A stretch of 64,000 nt of DNA from Cephalotus follicularis (Eukaryota > Streptophyta > Magnoliopsida > Oxalidales > Cephalotaceae), in contig BDDD01005236.1 in NCBI GenBank assembly GCA_001972305.1, positions 101,756-165,755 on the forward strand, given 5' to 3'. The notes beneath the pieces were generated by a model. It did not search any database and was not told where the DNA came from. It saw only the letters and a program-made list of their open reading frames with translations. Below, one piece after another: positions 12,271 through 23,878 of the stretch; positions within the stretch are counted from its first letter, which is position 1; each line of letters begins with the position of its first letter. The translations under genes and the position numbers were made by a program.

Positions 12271-15200
12271 TTATTGATAGTACTTCCTCAGATGCTCGAC
12301 ATTCCAAGCTCTGGCAATCTCTCTACCCCCCAAAGTTTCAAGTTTGAATGTTCCTGGGCGGAGGACCCTTTTGATCTTGTATGGGCCTTCCCAGGCAGGG
12401 GCTAACTTTCCTCTAGTACCAGTAGGATCTGCAACTGCTGAGTTGCGTAGGACTAGATCTCCTTGCCTTAGTGGTCTTGGGCTTACTCTCTTGTTGTAGT
12501 AACGACTTACTCTTTCTTGGTAAGCTGCAACTCTGATCACGGCCTTATCTCTGAGTTCTTCCACTAGATCTAGGATGCTTCTCAGCCCTTCTTCATTGTT
12601 GTCTTCAGTGAAGTGCACAACTCTTGGTGACTGCACTCCTACCTCCACTAGTATCACAGCCTCTGTCCCAAAACATAGACTATATGGGGATTCTCCTGTT
12701 GTAGTCCGAGGAGTGGTTCTGTATGCCCACAATACACTCGGTAGCTCCTCGGTCCACCTTCCCTTGCTGTCTTCTAAGCGCTTTTTCAAGCCCGAGATAA
12801 TCTCTCTGTTGATCACATCGGCTTGACCATTACTTTGAGGGTAGGCTACTGAAGCAAGCCTATGCTCTATTCTCCATTCTCTGCAAAAGTTCCTAAAGGC
12901 TTGGCAATCAAACTGCTTACCATTATCCGAGATAATGGTCCTCGGAACTCCAAATCTGCATATTATCGACTTCCACACAAAACTCTCTGTGTTCTTCTCT
13001 ATAATCGTGGCCAAGGGCTCTGCTTCCACCCACTTGGTGAAGTAATCAACTGCTACAATAAGAAACTTCCTTTGGCCTGTTGCCATTGGTAATGGTCCGA
13101 CGAAGTCCATTCCCCACTGTGCGAAGGGCCACGGGGCCGTAATTGATGTCAGAGGTTGAGAAGGCCTTCTACTAATGTTGGCGTTCCTCTGACACTTGTC
13201 ACACTTTCTCACCAAGTTTATTGCATCTTGATGCATAGTCGGCCAGTAGTAACCTTGCCTTAGTAGCTTGTGAGACAAAGTCCTGCCCCCAGTGTGGTTT
13301 CCACAAATTCCTTCATGAACTTCCCTTAGAGCATAATCGGCCTCTATGGGATTCAAACATCTCAGCCAGGGGAATGAGAAAGACCTTTTGTAGAGGATCC
13401 CATCTCGGAATTGGAACCTATTGGCCCTGTACACCAGCTTCCTTGCTTCCACGGGGTCCTCTGGCAAGATCCCGTCCCTTAGACAAATAATAAAGAGAGT
13501 CATCCAATTTGGCTCCTGTAGATCATCAATGTCCATTACCTCTACTTGGGAGATTGTCGGACGCTCCAGGTAGTCAACTAGCACTGTTTGATTTTTTTCA
13601 AGCTCCTCTGCTGTTGTTAGCTTTGAGAGTTGGTCTGCTCTGACGTTCTCTGCTCTTGGCACTTTAACAATTCTCAAAACTTCGAAGGCTGACTTCATGC
13701 CCTGAAAATGGGTTAAGTACTTCGTCATAAGGCCTTCTCTGGCCTCATACTCCCCATTTGCCAAACCAACCACCAGCTGAGAATCACTTGAGGCTTCTAT
13801 CCTCTGCACCTCTAAATGCCTTGCAATTGTTAGTCCAGCTATCAGAGCTTCCCATTCAGCCTCGTTATTTGTTGCTTTGAACTTGAACCTCAAAGTATAC
13901 TCCAATGTCCACCCATCTGGACTTTGGAAAGGGACCTTATCTTGCTCCACTGCAAGTATTTTAGTTCGTGTATCTAGGAGTGGAGCAAAGGTATTGTAGG
14001 ATGGTATTGGTGCTCTACCCCTGGATGTTCCCTCTCGCCTAGAAAGCTTATGTCTGAGGTCTCCCTTGGTCAGGTCTGACCTCTCCTTCCTCTTCTCTCT
14101 TCTCTCAGGAGCGTTTCGTGAATGCTCCCTCCTCTCCTCCTGTTGGCCAGTCCAAGGTGCTTTTTGCTTCCTGGCCAACATCTCTTCCTCGGCGTTCACA
14201 TATCTTTCATCCCTTTTTAGCAAGTCTGCCATGTCTTTGGCTGGTTTCTTCAGCAGGGAGAAAGTGAACCTTGAGTTACTCCTCAGCCCATTGTTCAAGG
14301 CTGCCAGAGCAAAGGATGGCTCCAGGTCTTTTACTGTGAGAGATTCCTTGTTGAACCTAGTGAGTTAATCTCTTAATGTCTCATCTTTGCCTTGCACCAC
14401 ATTGATGAGGTGGGTGGAGTTTCTCCTCTGCGTTGTGCTGTTGAGGAACTTCGTTACAAACAACTCCGTAAACTGATCGAAGCTCTTCACTGAATTCTTG
14501 GCCAAGGTGAAATACCATGATTGGGTAGCTCCAGTTAACGTCACTGGAAACCCTCGGCAAAGCATTGCGTCCGAGGCCTGATGCATCCACATTGCCTGGA
14601 TATAAGTGCGCACATGCTGGATGGGGTCCATGGACCCATCGTACTTATCGAGGTTTGGGTTTCTAAACCCACTGGGGACTGGCTCTGCTATGATCTCGGC
14701 ATTAAAGGGGTGTGCATTGATGTTTTACACCTCGGATAGGTGCCCCCCATGTCGTTCCGCTCTTCCAAATCTCCTTTCTAGGTCTGCAAGCCTTCTGTTC
14801 ACTGCCTGCTCTACCTCTTCGATGTTCCTTACTCTGCTGGAAACATGTGACCCTCCAGCCAATGAAGCTGGGGGATTGACCCTGCTTCCTCGGGCCGTGC
14901 CAGCTCTGCGTGAAGCGTTGGAGCGCACTTGCGCCCCCTCTACTCCTCTGACCTCCTGCCGAGGAACGACTTCCATAGCCTGGTGCCGAGGGTACACTCT
15001 TCTGGGGTCATTAGGATGATCCCTTGCAGTCGAGGACTCAGCTCGCTGGATGCATTGATCTCAGGCCTCCCTCCTAGGGGATTGTTGTCCCCCGACCGCC
15101 CAAGGGGAAGTTCATCTCCCCTCGGCGGGTTTCGCCTGACACCTCGGGGGTGCCTTGTCTCCACCTCTGGCCTATGGGGGCCAGAAACTCCTCGGGCCAC

Positions 15201-15420
15201 TTCCTGAGCAGGCCCTGCTTGCTGTTGTTGGTTGGCTAAGGTTGTGACCAACCGATCAGTAACACGCTCCAATCCTTGGAGGAATTGATTGAGCTGTTCT
15301 CCTGTGACGGGAGATTGTTGTTGAGCCGCTGCTGGGGCAACTTCTGGTGGAGGAGCTATGACCTACTGGTGTTGTTGGCTGCCAGTGGCTCCAACTAGGG
15401 TATTCTTCCTCGGAGGCATG
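12271..15420 (-). pseudogene. Element 2 gag-pol region (gag, RNase H, integrase)
   Basis: Gag begins near 15420 and includes a KYDGS...DPIQHVRTY capsid stretch (about 14600-14700). RNase H shows FKATNNEAEWEALIAG, which holds the conserved acidic residue of the family. Integrase has an HHCC zinc-binding part near 13180-13330 and a catalytic core with WGMDF and SDNGKQF (about 12890-13130), the D,D-35-E type. It ends with a C-terminal domain containing RPLRQGDLVL. Protein identity with element 3 is high. It is a fossil with missing parts and several breaks. Confidence 0.88.
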
Positions 15421-15475
15421 ATCGTTGTATGATAGTTGCTGACTTTTTGTAGCGTTTCCCACAGACGGCACCAAC

Positions 15476-16373
15476 TGTTGATACAGGAAACCTTCCCTCA
15501 ACAGTATCCTACGTGGAGGACTTTTATTTGTAGAGAGAAACGCTTGTCACTGATGCCTTGAGGAAGCTCTTGATCTCGGACACCTGCACAAGGTAACAAC
15601 AATGGTGGAAAGTCCAGGAGGTTGTTCTACCGGGGACACTCCGACGCTCAAGTTAGTCAAGTGCAGATGAAGTTATGTGCTTTAGAACGTAAAAATTGCT
15701 GACCTTTGTTCAGTCTGTTGAACTTGTATTTATAGTGGAGTTTGATAACTGATAGAGCGTGTAATTCGGATGTGATCGTTATCCCCTAGGGAAATGCCGA
15801 GGATCTCGGTCATTCCCTTGATCTCCGCCTATAATGTCGCTGTTTCCTTTAGTAGTTTGGTATATCACTACTTCTTCATTTGGATAAGTACGGATCCCAT
15901 TAAATCTGGTGAAGATGATAGCCTTATCCCGTAGATAAGACTGAAGTCCTCCGTTATAGGATGATAGAGTAAATTGGTTGTGAAACTGCTACAGAGGTCA
16001 TGGTCCTCTTTGGTCCGAGAACCAAACTAACTTGAATATGTTCGAGAAGGAGGTTCTCAATTTCTGTGCCGTGGAGGGGCGTACCTCATGTTCTATGTCT
16101 AGTAGATACTTTGAGCCGAGGGGGTCCTCGGTCCTTACACCGTGAATATGGTCTTTTGCCTGTGAGTCCGAGGAGTGTCCTCGGACTTGTGGTCTCAGTG
16201 TGTTGTCTTCGAACAATAACAGTCCTCGGCTCCTGGTCCGAGAATGACGTTCTTTGCCATTTGTGTGCTCCTCGGCACGGCTTGCTGATAAGCTTCTAAT
16301 CCCCCATGGACAGCTGGTCAAGTCTGCTGTGGACATGTGTCCTTGTTTTTACATATATATTTTTCCTCCATCA
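15476..16373 (-). repeat. Element 2, 5' LTR (right)
   Basis: This 898-bp partner of 7038-7934 has the same ends. The primer-binding site on the minus strand lies directly inside it at 15458-15473, with a two-base gap. Confidence 0.92.
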
Positions 16374-17314
16374 CATTTAATAAACTATCAAAATAATAAA
16401 ATAGTATTAATTTATAATAATAATTATCTTTTTTAATATATTTCTATATAGATTAACAAATTAATTAAATAATTTATGTTTATTAATGTATGTGTATATA
16501 TGTATGTGTGTGTATATATATCAATCATTAATTGTTATTAAAATTTTAAGTGTGAATAAATTTTAATTGAATCAAATTCATATTATTAAATAAATTGACT
16601 GACTTAATTTGATTTAATTCGTTTATTAAATGAGTTATACGGGTCGATACGTGTAACACATTTCATAAACGAGTTAGGTTAGAATTTAAGTTTTTGACAC
16701 GTTTAATAATGAATCGGTTTATGATTGACCTTTATAACTATTCATCGACACGACATGAACCCGATCTATTAACACAAATTGTCAGCCCTAGACAGATCCA
16801 ATATGTCATTTTTTGTTTTCGTTCCTACTAATCATATCTTTATCCGTCTTTGTTTGTTTTTGTTATGAACAGAGAATCTCCATTTCCTTTCATTCTCATG
16901 GGTATTAATAAATCTCAATCCCCATTGTATATAACAATAAAACTATAATTAAATTATTTAACTCAATTTTTTTTGTGGTTTATTCATCATAAATGAAGGT
17001 ATTTCTATAAAATTTTAGACGAATAAATATTATTATATATAATTTATAATCATTGAATAAGCGAGACATATATGGAGAAGAGAGAAAGTTATCATCAACC
17101 CTTCCTTGTCCCTGCTAGTGAGAATTGTTTTAATCTTCGTCCATGTCCTCATTCTCATTCATTGCGAAGAATTAGGTTAAAACATTTGTTTCCCTTGCTT
17201 TTGTATCGGTAATCAATTATCATTAATATGTATAGACAGATTGAATTATTAGTGATTTTTCTACAAGTTTGACATATCATGTATTGAATGGGGGGTTTAT
17301 TTCTCAATTATTGT
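16374..17314. other. AT-rich upstream region, copy A, second part
   Basis: No gene seen. 16374-16793 is the right half of the hAT-like insertion that also appears at about 6693-7037; it ends near CAGCCCTAG. From about 16793 the sequence aligns with copy B again (16860-17000 against 36600-36730). A TG/TA-rich microsatellite lies near 16488-16522. Confidence 0.55.
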
Positions 17315-17659
17315 NNNNNNNNNNNNNNNNNNNNNNNNNNNNNNNNNNNNNNNNNNNNNNNNNNNNNNNNNNNNNNNNNNNNNNNNNNNNNNNNNNNNNN
17401 NNNNNNNNNNNNNNNNNNNNNNNNNNNNNNNNNNNNNNNNNNNNNNNNNNNNNNNNNNNNNNNNNNNNNNNNNNNNNNNNNNNNNNNNNNNNNNNNNNNN
17501 NNNNNNNNNNNNNNNNNNNNNNNNNNNNNNNNNNNNNNNNNNNNNNNNNNNNNNNNNNNNNNNNNNNNNNNNNNNNNNNNNNNNNNNNNNNNNNNNNNNN
17601 NNNNNNNNNNNNNNNNNNNNNNNNNNNNNNNNNNNNNNNNNNNNNNNNNNNNNNNNNNN
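17315..17659. other. Assembly gap (345 N)
   Basis: A run of 345 undetermined bases. Open frames that span it are artefacts. Confidence 1.
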
Positions 17660-18352
17660 CCCGTTTAAGGATTGGTGTGGGGATGGAGGAAAAAATATAC
17701 CCCGCAGGTGGGGGTGGGGAGGGGGCAAAGCAAGCGTTTTCTCCGCTCCGCTCTGCCCCGCCCCACCTCGTCCCGCATTTATATATTGTATCACATATAT
17801 TTTATCACATATATGATATATCAATAAATGAACTTCTCAAAATATCATTATAATATTATATTTATGATTTATTATAATATGTATTTATGTATAACAAATG
17901 CATATAATCTTTTTTTTCTTAAACTTTAAGCATATTAATATGTGAGTTTGAGAATAAAAGAAACTAGTAGTCATGTGGTTGTCTTAGTTTATACATCCAT
18001 GACGTTAGGGATGACAATGAGGTGGATCGAGACAGATTTTGCCATCCCCAACCTCACCCTCGTCCCCGCCCCGTCAAGCCAAAGAAATGACATCGCCGAC
18101 TCCGCTCCGCCCCGTCATTGGGAAAGGAACTCCACACCGTCCCCGCTCCGCTCTTTGCCGGGGTAGGGACGGAGATTGTAAAATCTGCTCCGCTCCATCC
18201 CATTGCCATCCCTAATAAATGGGTAAATATATATTAGATCCGATAAATCCGTAGGTTTAAGGGTGGTTATTTGACTAGGTCGTATCCGATGGATACATAT
18301 ACTAATTTAACAAACGGTTATGATAATTTATGAGATTTTGGAGGTTGTTTAG
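17660..18352. other. Spacer with GC-rich miniature-element remnants
   Basis: 17675-17780 holds a G-run/C-run sequence (GGGGGTGGGGAGGGGG, then repeated CCGCTCCGC/CCCCGCCCC) that looks like half of an element of the type at 18005-18215, with the other part in the gap. 18216-18352 aligns with 37330-37430 upstream of the second REM gene. Confidence 0.5.
18005..18215. mobile_element. GC-rich miniature inverted-repeat element
   Basis: A 211-bp sequence with terminal inverted repeats. The left end is TTAGGGATGACAATGAG and the right end complements TTAGGGATGGCAATGGG. The inside is rich in CCGCTCCGC and CCCCGCCCC. No transposase is present. The ends TTAGGGATGGCAATGGG are common in non-autonomous plant DNA elements; I cannot assign a superfamily because no clear target duplication is visible. 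Confidence 0.65.
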
Positions 18353-19219
18353 TGTTGATACAGAAATCCTTCTCTCAACAGTATCCTACGTGGAGGACTT
18401 TAATTTGTTAAGAGAAACGCTCGTCACTGAATGCCTTGAGGAAGATTCTGATCTCGGACACCTGCACAAAGTAACAACAATGGTGGAAAGTCTAGGAGGT
18501 TGTTCTCCCGAGGACACTCCGACGCTCAAGTTAGTCAAGTGCAGATGAAATAATACTCTCTTGAATGTAAAAATTGCTGACCTTTGTTCAGTATGTTGAA
18601 CTTGTATTTATAGTGGTGTTTGGTAACTGTTGGAGCGTGAAAATCGGATGTGATGGCTGTCCCCTAAGGAAATTCCTAGGATCTTCGGATTTCTCTTATC
18701 TCCACCTGATTTTTCTCTTCTTTCCTTATTGATTATTATCCTTATCTTATCTTCCATATTCGTTGATAGTCATCCTTATATTCCATACTTAGAAGATAAG
18801 GATCCCTGGAATTTAGGCTGACTCCCTGTCCTCATTCCATAAATGAGGAGGAGGCCTTCTGTCCGAGGAGAGGAGCTGCTGTGAGGCTAATGAGTCAGTA
18901 AGACCTTGGCTTCTAAGTCTTCCTCTTCCATAGATCTACACTTGAAATGGATGACCTGTTATGTGGCCGAGGGTGTCCTCGGCAGGGTTGCTTCAAATGG
19001 CGTCCTCGGACCTTGATCCGAGGAGGATGGTTTTTATACTGGAATCAATGGACAGGTCCTCGGCACTTATGCCGAGGAAGAATCCTCCTTATACCACTAT
19101 ATTGTTGGCCAGCAGGCTTCCTCTGCCTTTAATTCATAAACACTTGTCACTTGGACATCTGGAAGCGCTTGCATGAGGACACGTGTTGCTTTTGATTTAA
19201 CTTAATTTTTTCCATATCA
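18353..19219 (-). repeat. Element 3, 3' LTR (left)
   Basis: An 867-bp LTR, TGTTGATACAG to CATATCA on plus. The first part is closely related to the element 2 LTR (CAACAGTATCCTACGTGGAG in both) and the middle differs. It is followed by the complement of a purine tract. Confidence 0.88.
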
Positions 19220-19623
19220 TATGCCACCCTGGTCCTTGTTCTCTGACCTTGGTCAGAGGAGAAAGAGCAGAGTTGAGAGCCATGGCCCAGGCAATACACC
19301 TTTGCAAAGCTTGCTATTGATCCTCTTCTCATGAACCAGACAAGATCAAAGACTTGTATTATTTTTTGAAGAATGTTGGGATGTTGAATGTGTCTTGGTA
19401 GAGGATCAAAACTGCCCCCTTGTCTTCTCATGTCCCATCCTTTGGACCTCGTGCTATGAACCCACATCATTGCACTTTAAGTAGCGTATTAAACACACTT
19501 AACACATGGCACGAGCAGAGCATTTCCCGCCTCTGCCGCTTCGTTTCCAGCACTTGGTATGTCGGTTGGATTCTTGACCATTGGATCTTCGTTAGATGGA
19601 GGGCCAGGATCAAAGCTTGGGCC

Positions 19624-19630
19624 TATAAAA
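19624..19630 (+). promoter_or_regulatory. TATA box for antisense gene of element 3
   Basis: TATAAAA stands about 230 bases before the start codon at 19857. The corresponding place in element 2 (8342) has the weaker TATAGAA, followed by a similar CT-rich leader. This suggests an internal promoter that drives transcription against gag-pol. Confidence 0.5.
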
Positions 19631-19856
19631 GAAACCCTAAATCACCTATCCACTCTTTTACGCTTTCTTGCCTTCTTGCCGATACCAGAGAATTTGCAAT
19701 TTCTAGTTTCCCTTGTGTTTTCAACCTCAAATCTTCGTCTTCAACCTATCTTCATCCAGATTTCTGAGTAAGTTTGCAATCCTTTTACTGTTCTTGAACT
19801 GATTCTTGCCTTTCCTTTTCGCTTTTTCTTCGTCTCTCTTGTTTATCTTCGCCTAG

Positions 19857-22252
19857 ATGGCTAGAACCAAACGTACTGCTAGGGTTTCCCCTCCCTTGGA
19901 GGTTGAGCCCCTGGCTATGGTGATCCCCCCTGCTGAGAGTCCTCCTGTTGAGAGTCCCCTCCCATCTGAGGGTAGCTTGGGGGCTGCTGTGGGTGAACCA
20001 ACCCTTCTCGTCACCGAGGCTGACTCCTCTGCCCCTGATGGCTTTGGTGTCAGTGCTCTCTCACAGGAGGATGTGGTTGAACTAACTACCAAGTTCAACT
20101 TCCCCTCTGGGCTGAGATTCTGTCTCCCCAAGGATCCTCGGACTGTCACCAAGAATAAAAAGGGCCTCTTCGTTGTCTTCGAGGGGGCTCTCACTCATGG
20201 TCTGAGGATCCCTGCTCCTACCTTTGCCTTGTCAATCTTAGAAACATTCAAGGTCCACCCTTCTCTTCTTCAACCCCAGTCGTGGAGTTTTATAATAGGT
20301 TTTCTCGTTAGATGTCAAGAGTCCGAGGTGACCGCCACAGTGGGGTTGTTCAAACAATTCCATGTCATCTCGTCCTCGCCAGGGAAACGTGGCTACTTTT
20401 TTAAGTGGCGTCCTGGCGTTGCAAAAATCCTCACCAAACCAACCCAATCCATTAAACACTGGAGGAAGAAGTATTTCCTCATCAAAAATTTCGAGGGGTT
20501 CATCTCCCCCGTGTGGTGTGATTCCTTGGACACCACACGTCTTAATAGGAGGCCCACTTTGACCGCAGCCGAGGACCTGGACCTCCATAAGCTCATCCAC
20601 TTGGAGCCCGAGGAGGTGAACTCTGTGATCGCCGAGGAGCGTCTGGTCCGGGCTGGACTAAGTGTGGCTCCAAGCCAAGGGTCACACTCGGCCGAGGTCG
20701 AGGAAGCCTCAGGGGACGAAGGGTCCCCTGCCCAATCCATGCCCCAAGAGATGGGGGGGAAAACCGTATAAAGCTTTCATTTCCTCCGTCTTTTTGTCTT
20801 TATATTTCTTCTAACTTGTTTAATCTTGAATTACTAATATTCTCGACCTCTGTCTGTGCAGCTATGTCTTCTCGGAGAGGGTTTGATTCTCTGTTCAACG
20901 CTTGCAAGGGCTCTAAGTCCTCCTCCACTGCTACGGAGAAGCAAAAGGCTGACGAGATTGATGCCAGGCGAAAGGCTGCCGTGGATGCGACCAGACAAAA
21001 GATTGCCGAGGTGGCAACTAAGCAGAAGGCTGCACATGGGGCCAAGCAAAGGGCCAAGGATGCCTTTGTTGGGGCCAAACAGCTGAAGAAGGCAAGAGTT
21101 ACTGCCAAGGGTAAAGGGGCCAAACGCCTTGCCGGTGAACGTTCCTCTGACAATCCTCCAAGTAAAAGAGGGAGACTCATCACCGAGTCCGAGCTGGACT
21201 CCATCCTTGGATGAACTGCAGACGTCCCCATCATCCTGCCTCCCTCTCGGGATGTGGAGAGGATGATCAAAGAGCTAGAGGGAGTTGGGATGGGCTCCTC
21301 TAGCTTGAATACTCAAGGGTTACCTTTTGCCCTCAGCTCACTCTGTCTCTTCCCGGACGAGCTGAAGGAAAAGGAGGACTGGTCCAGCAAGGACCTTGTA
21401 CATAATTGCCTGCGAAGCCAGTTTGAGGTAAAAGAAGATCCTCTGACCATATAGTTTGCACTTCCATATTTTCTGTTCTAACTTCATTTTTCTCTGCAGG
21501 CTTTGAATAACAACCACCTCTTGGTTGAGAACTACTCAATCATACTGGAGAGGTGCGACAAGCTAAGGTCGGAGGTGATGGAGGAGAAGGAAACTTCTCG
21601 GGCCGCCAAGGCTCAATTGGAGGAGGTCCTCAAGGCTCAAGAATCCACTGTTGAGGAGAGGAACAGGGCTGTGCTGGAGAAGGATCAAGCCCAAAAAGAG
21701 CTTGCTAAGGCTCAATACCTGTTCAAGTCTCTGCATAAGCAACACGAGGAGACCTTGAGGAAGTACGAGGAGTCCATGAAGAGGCGTGAGGAGGAGAAAG
21801 CCAAGGCCATAAAGGAGGCCCTTGACGAGTTTCGGTCCTCGGACGAATTCATTAGTCTGATGGAAGCCTCCGTGGTGGACTTCAAGGCTTCTGATGCCTT
21901 TGGCGATGAAATCGTCAAGGAATCCACCGAGAACTATCGTCGGGGGTTCTATACTTGCAGGAATTGGGTCCAGGCTTTGCACTCAGAGGTTCCCTTGGAA
22001 GAGGTCGCCTTTTGTTCGGCTGCCAAGGCCTTCGATTTTTATCCAGACAGATATGAGGCTGAGGAAGAGAAAGCCGAGGAGGCCCTGGAAAGGAACACTG
22101 GGCAAGAAGTTGGTGAAGTGGAACCAGAAGCTGAGCTCGGCCTCGAGGATCCTGCCTCAGAGACTACTACTCCTCTTCCTCCTCAAACTGGGCCTTTTGT
22201 GCCTTCTCCTCCCGAGGATGACATCTCCGCCGATCCTCCTGCTTTAGCTTAG
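19857..22252 (+). CDS. Antisense additional gene (aORF) of element 3, three coding blocks
   Basis: Coding blocks lie at about 19857-20770, 20862-21428 and 21500-22252. The borders look like GT...AG introns at the same places as in element 2. The first block has the same 'putative gypsy type transposon' domain (GLRFCLPKDPRTVTKNKKG; HPSLLQPQSWSFIIGFLVR). The second is short, Lys/Ala-rich and basic. The third is a coiled coil followed by YRRGFYTCRNWV and an acidic proline-rich tail. Protein similarity to the element 2 copy across all three blocks, including the tail, implies past selection on the protein. It contains at least one break. Biochemical function is unknown. Confidence 0.75.
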
Positions 22253-23878
22253 TCTTTATCTTTTCTTCCTTGTAATAGTCTTTTATCCTCCTGTACTTGT
22301 AATCTCTCATATATAAATGAAGAAATTTTTTTGCATCCTCTGGTGTCTTTACTTTTTTTCATTGTGGACTTGTGGTATTTGCACTTAACATGTATGTTTA
22401 CAATCCCTTTAGGGATTTTGCCACTTGGGACCTCTGACTTCTCGTAGAAGCAGACACTCCTCCAAAATAACTTAAAAGCCACTTAAAAAATGTTAACAGC
22501 GAACCTCTTGTAATATCCTCCAAGCATTAATAAAAGAACTTTCTTCACTATCTGGTCTTAGCATAAAATTTTTCTTCTGTGTTGTGGTTGACCTCTGCAT
22601 GCTTACACTTGTTAATAATTCCCTTAGGAATTTTGTCTTTATGGTGATCTTGGTCTTCTCCCATAAGCGAGCACTTAACTCGAAAGAACTTAATTAACTT
22701 ATCTGCAAGTAAAATAGGCTTTGCCTTCTTGGACTTGATCTTCAATTGCACCCTTATATACTTGGACTTTGAGAAAATATATATACTGATAATTCCCTTA
22801 GGAATTTCATCCTCGTTATGACCTCGGATTCCTCATGAATAAGCAACTAACTCCCAAAAGGCTTAAGCAAATAATCAGAAATGACACACCCTCGTATTCT
22901 TGGATTTAACTGATCCCCAATGTGTTTGAGCTTTAAGTATACTTGTGTACTGAACTCCTCAGAGCTTTTAACTTAGTCCCCAAATCACTAACCTTTGGTG
23001 GGCGAGGTCACTCAAACTTTGACAGTCCTCGTAGGACCCCTCATTTGTAAAAATGCTTTAGTTGTAAGAAAGCTTTTGTACTCACAGGTTGAGTTCTTCA
23101 CATGTTGACGACGAACTTGATCGTTGCAAGTTCCCATGGATTCGCCTTTCAAGTCACAATTTTAAGTCTGATTGGACAAGTTCTCATGGTATTGCCAACC
23201 AGTGTTTGCTCCCTTAGGAGTCTTAGTGCTTCCTTGGAAGTCTTTGTTGATAAATATAGGTGCTCCTCGGAAGGAGTCTTGGGCATGCTCCTCGGAAGGA
23301 GGCTTGAGTATGCTCCTCGGAAGGAGGCTTTTGCATGCTCCTCGGAAGGAGGCTTTTGTATGCTCCTCGGAGGGAGGCTTTTGATGTGTGCATCCTTGGA
23401 TGCTCTTGAACTCCTGTTTGGCTGGTCTGTGTGAGACCTCGGCTTGTGTTGGTTTTCTTTTGAGATTTAGCCTCCGTAAGGCTTAGGAAGCTTTAGATCT
23501 AGGTGCCCCCTTAGGGGCATGTTTCGAGATGCTAAGCTTAAGACTGAGGGAGTTGATCGGCGACTGTTCAGAGGTTTGAGGACATGAACATTGGACCTCT
23601 GGTCCCTTGCAAACTTGGAACTATAATGTTGCACACAAATCTTGGATAAACCTTGTAAAACTTCAAAATTTATTGAAAATTTCTTACAGTTATTGATAGT
23701 ACTTCCTCAGATGCTCGGCATTCCAAGCTCTCGCAATCTTCCTACCCCCCAAAGTTTCAAGTTTGAATGTTCCTGGGTGGAGGACCCTTTTGATCTTGTA
23801 TGGGCCTTCCCAGGCAGGGGCTAACTTTCCTCTGGTACCAGTTGGATCTGCAACTGCTGAGTTGCGTAGGATTAAATC
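22253..23878. other. Non-coding spacer of element 3
   Basis: Homologous to 11012-12270, with the same CCCTTAGGAATTT modules (about 22618, 22795). It contains the expanded 25-bp array at 23262-23386. No gene recognised. Confidence 0.5.
23262..23386. repeat. Five-unit 25-bp hairpin minisatellite in element 3
   Basis: Units start at 23262, 23287, 23312, 23337 and 23362, exactly 25 bp apart. Each begins GCTCCTCGGAAGGAGGC or a one-base variant. Each unit holds the inverted repeat CTCCT-CGGA-AGGAG. Element 2 has two units here, so the array grew or shrank between copies. Confidence 0.9.

Larger units (their letters stand above)
7038..16373 (-). mobile_element. Element 2: Tat-lineage Ty3/Gypsy, 9.3 kb, target duplication CATTT
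   Basis: LTRs at 7038-7934 and 15476-16373 are flanked by CATTT at 7033-7037 and 16374-16378. On the minus strand the order is 5' LTR, primer-binding site starting TGGTGCCGTCTGTGGG (15458-15473), gag (about 14000-15420), RNase H (about 13600-13920), integrase (about 12290-13400), antisense extra gene (8552-11011), polypurine tract AGGGGGGCATA (about 7935-7945), 3' LTR. Reverse transcriptase is not recognisable, so it could not have moved on its own, and it has a few further breaks. A hand count gives about 18 differences between the LTRs (about 2%), mostly transitions, so the insertion is fairly young, of the order of one to a few million years depending on the rate assumed. Confidence 0.93.

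Noticed and set aside
17700-17730. G-quadruplex candidate in the G-run sequence
   Set aside because: Only three clean long G-runs are adjacent, and the sequence is part of a known type of GC-rich repeat; not enough to call a structure.
17269-17853. Open frames across 17315-17659
   Set aside because: They span a run of Ns.
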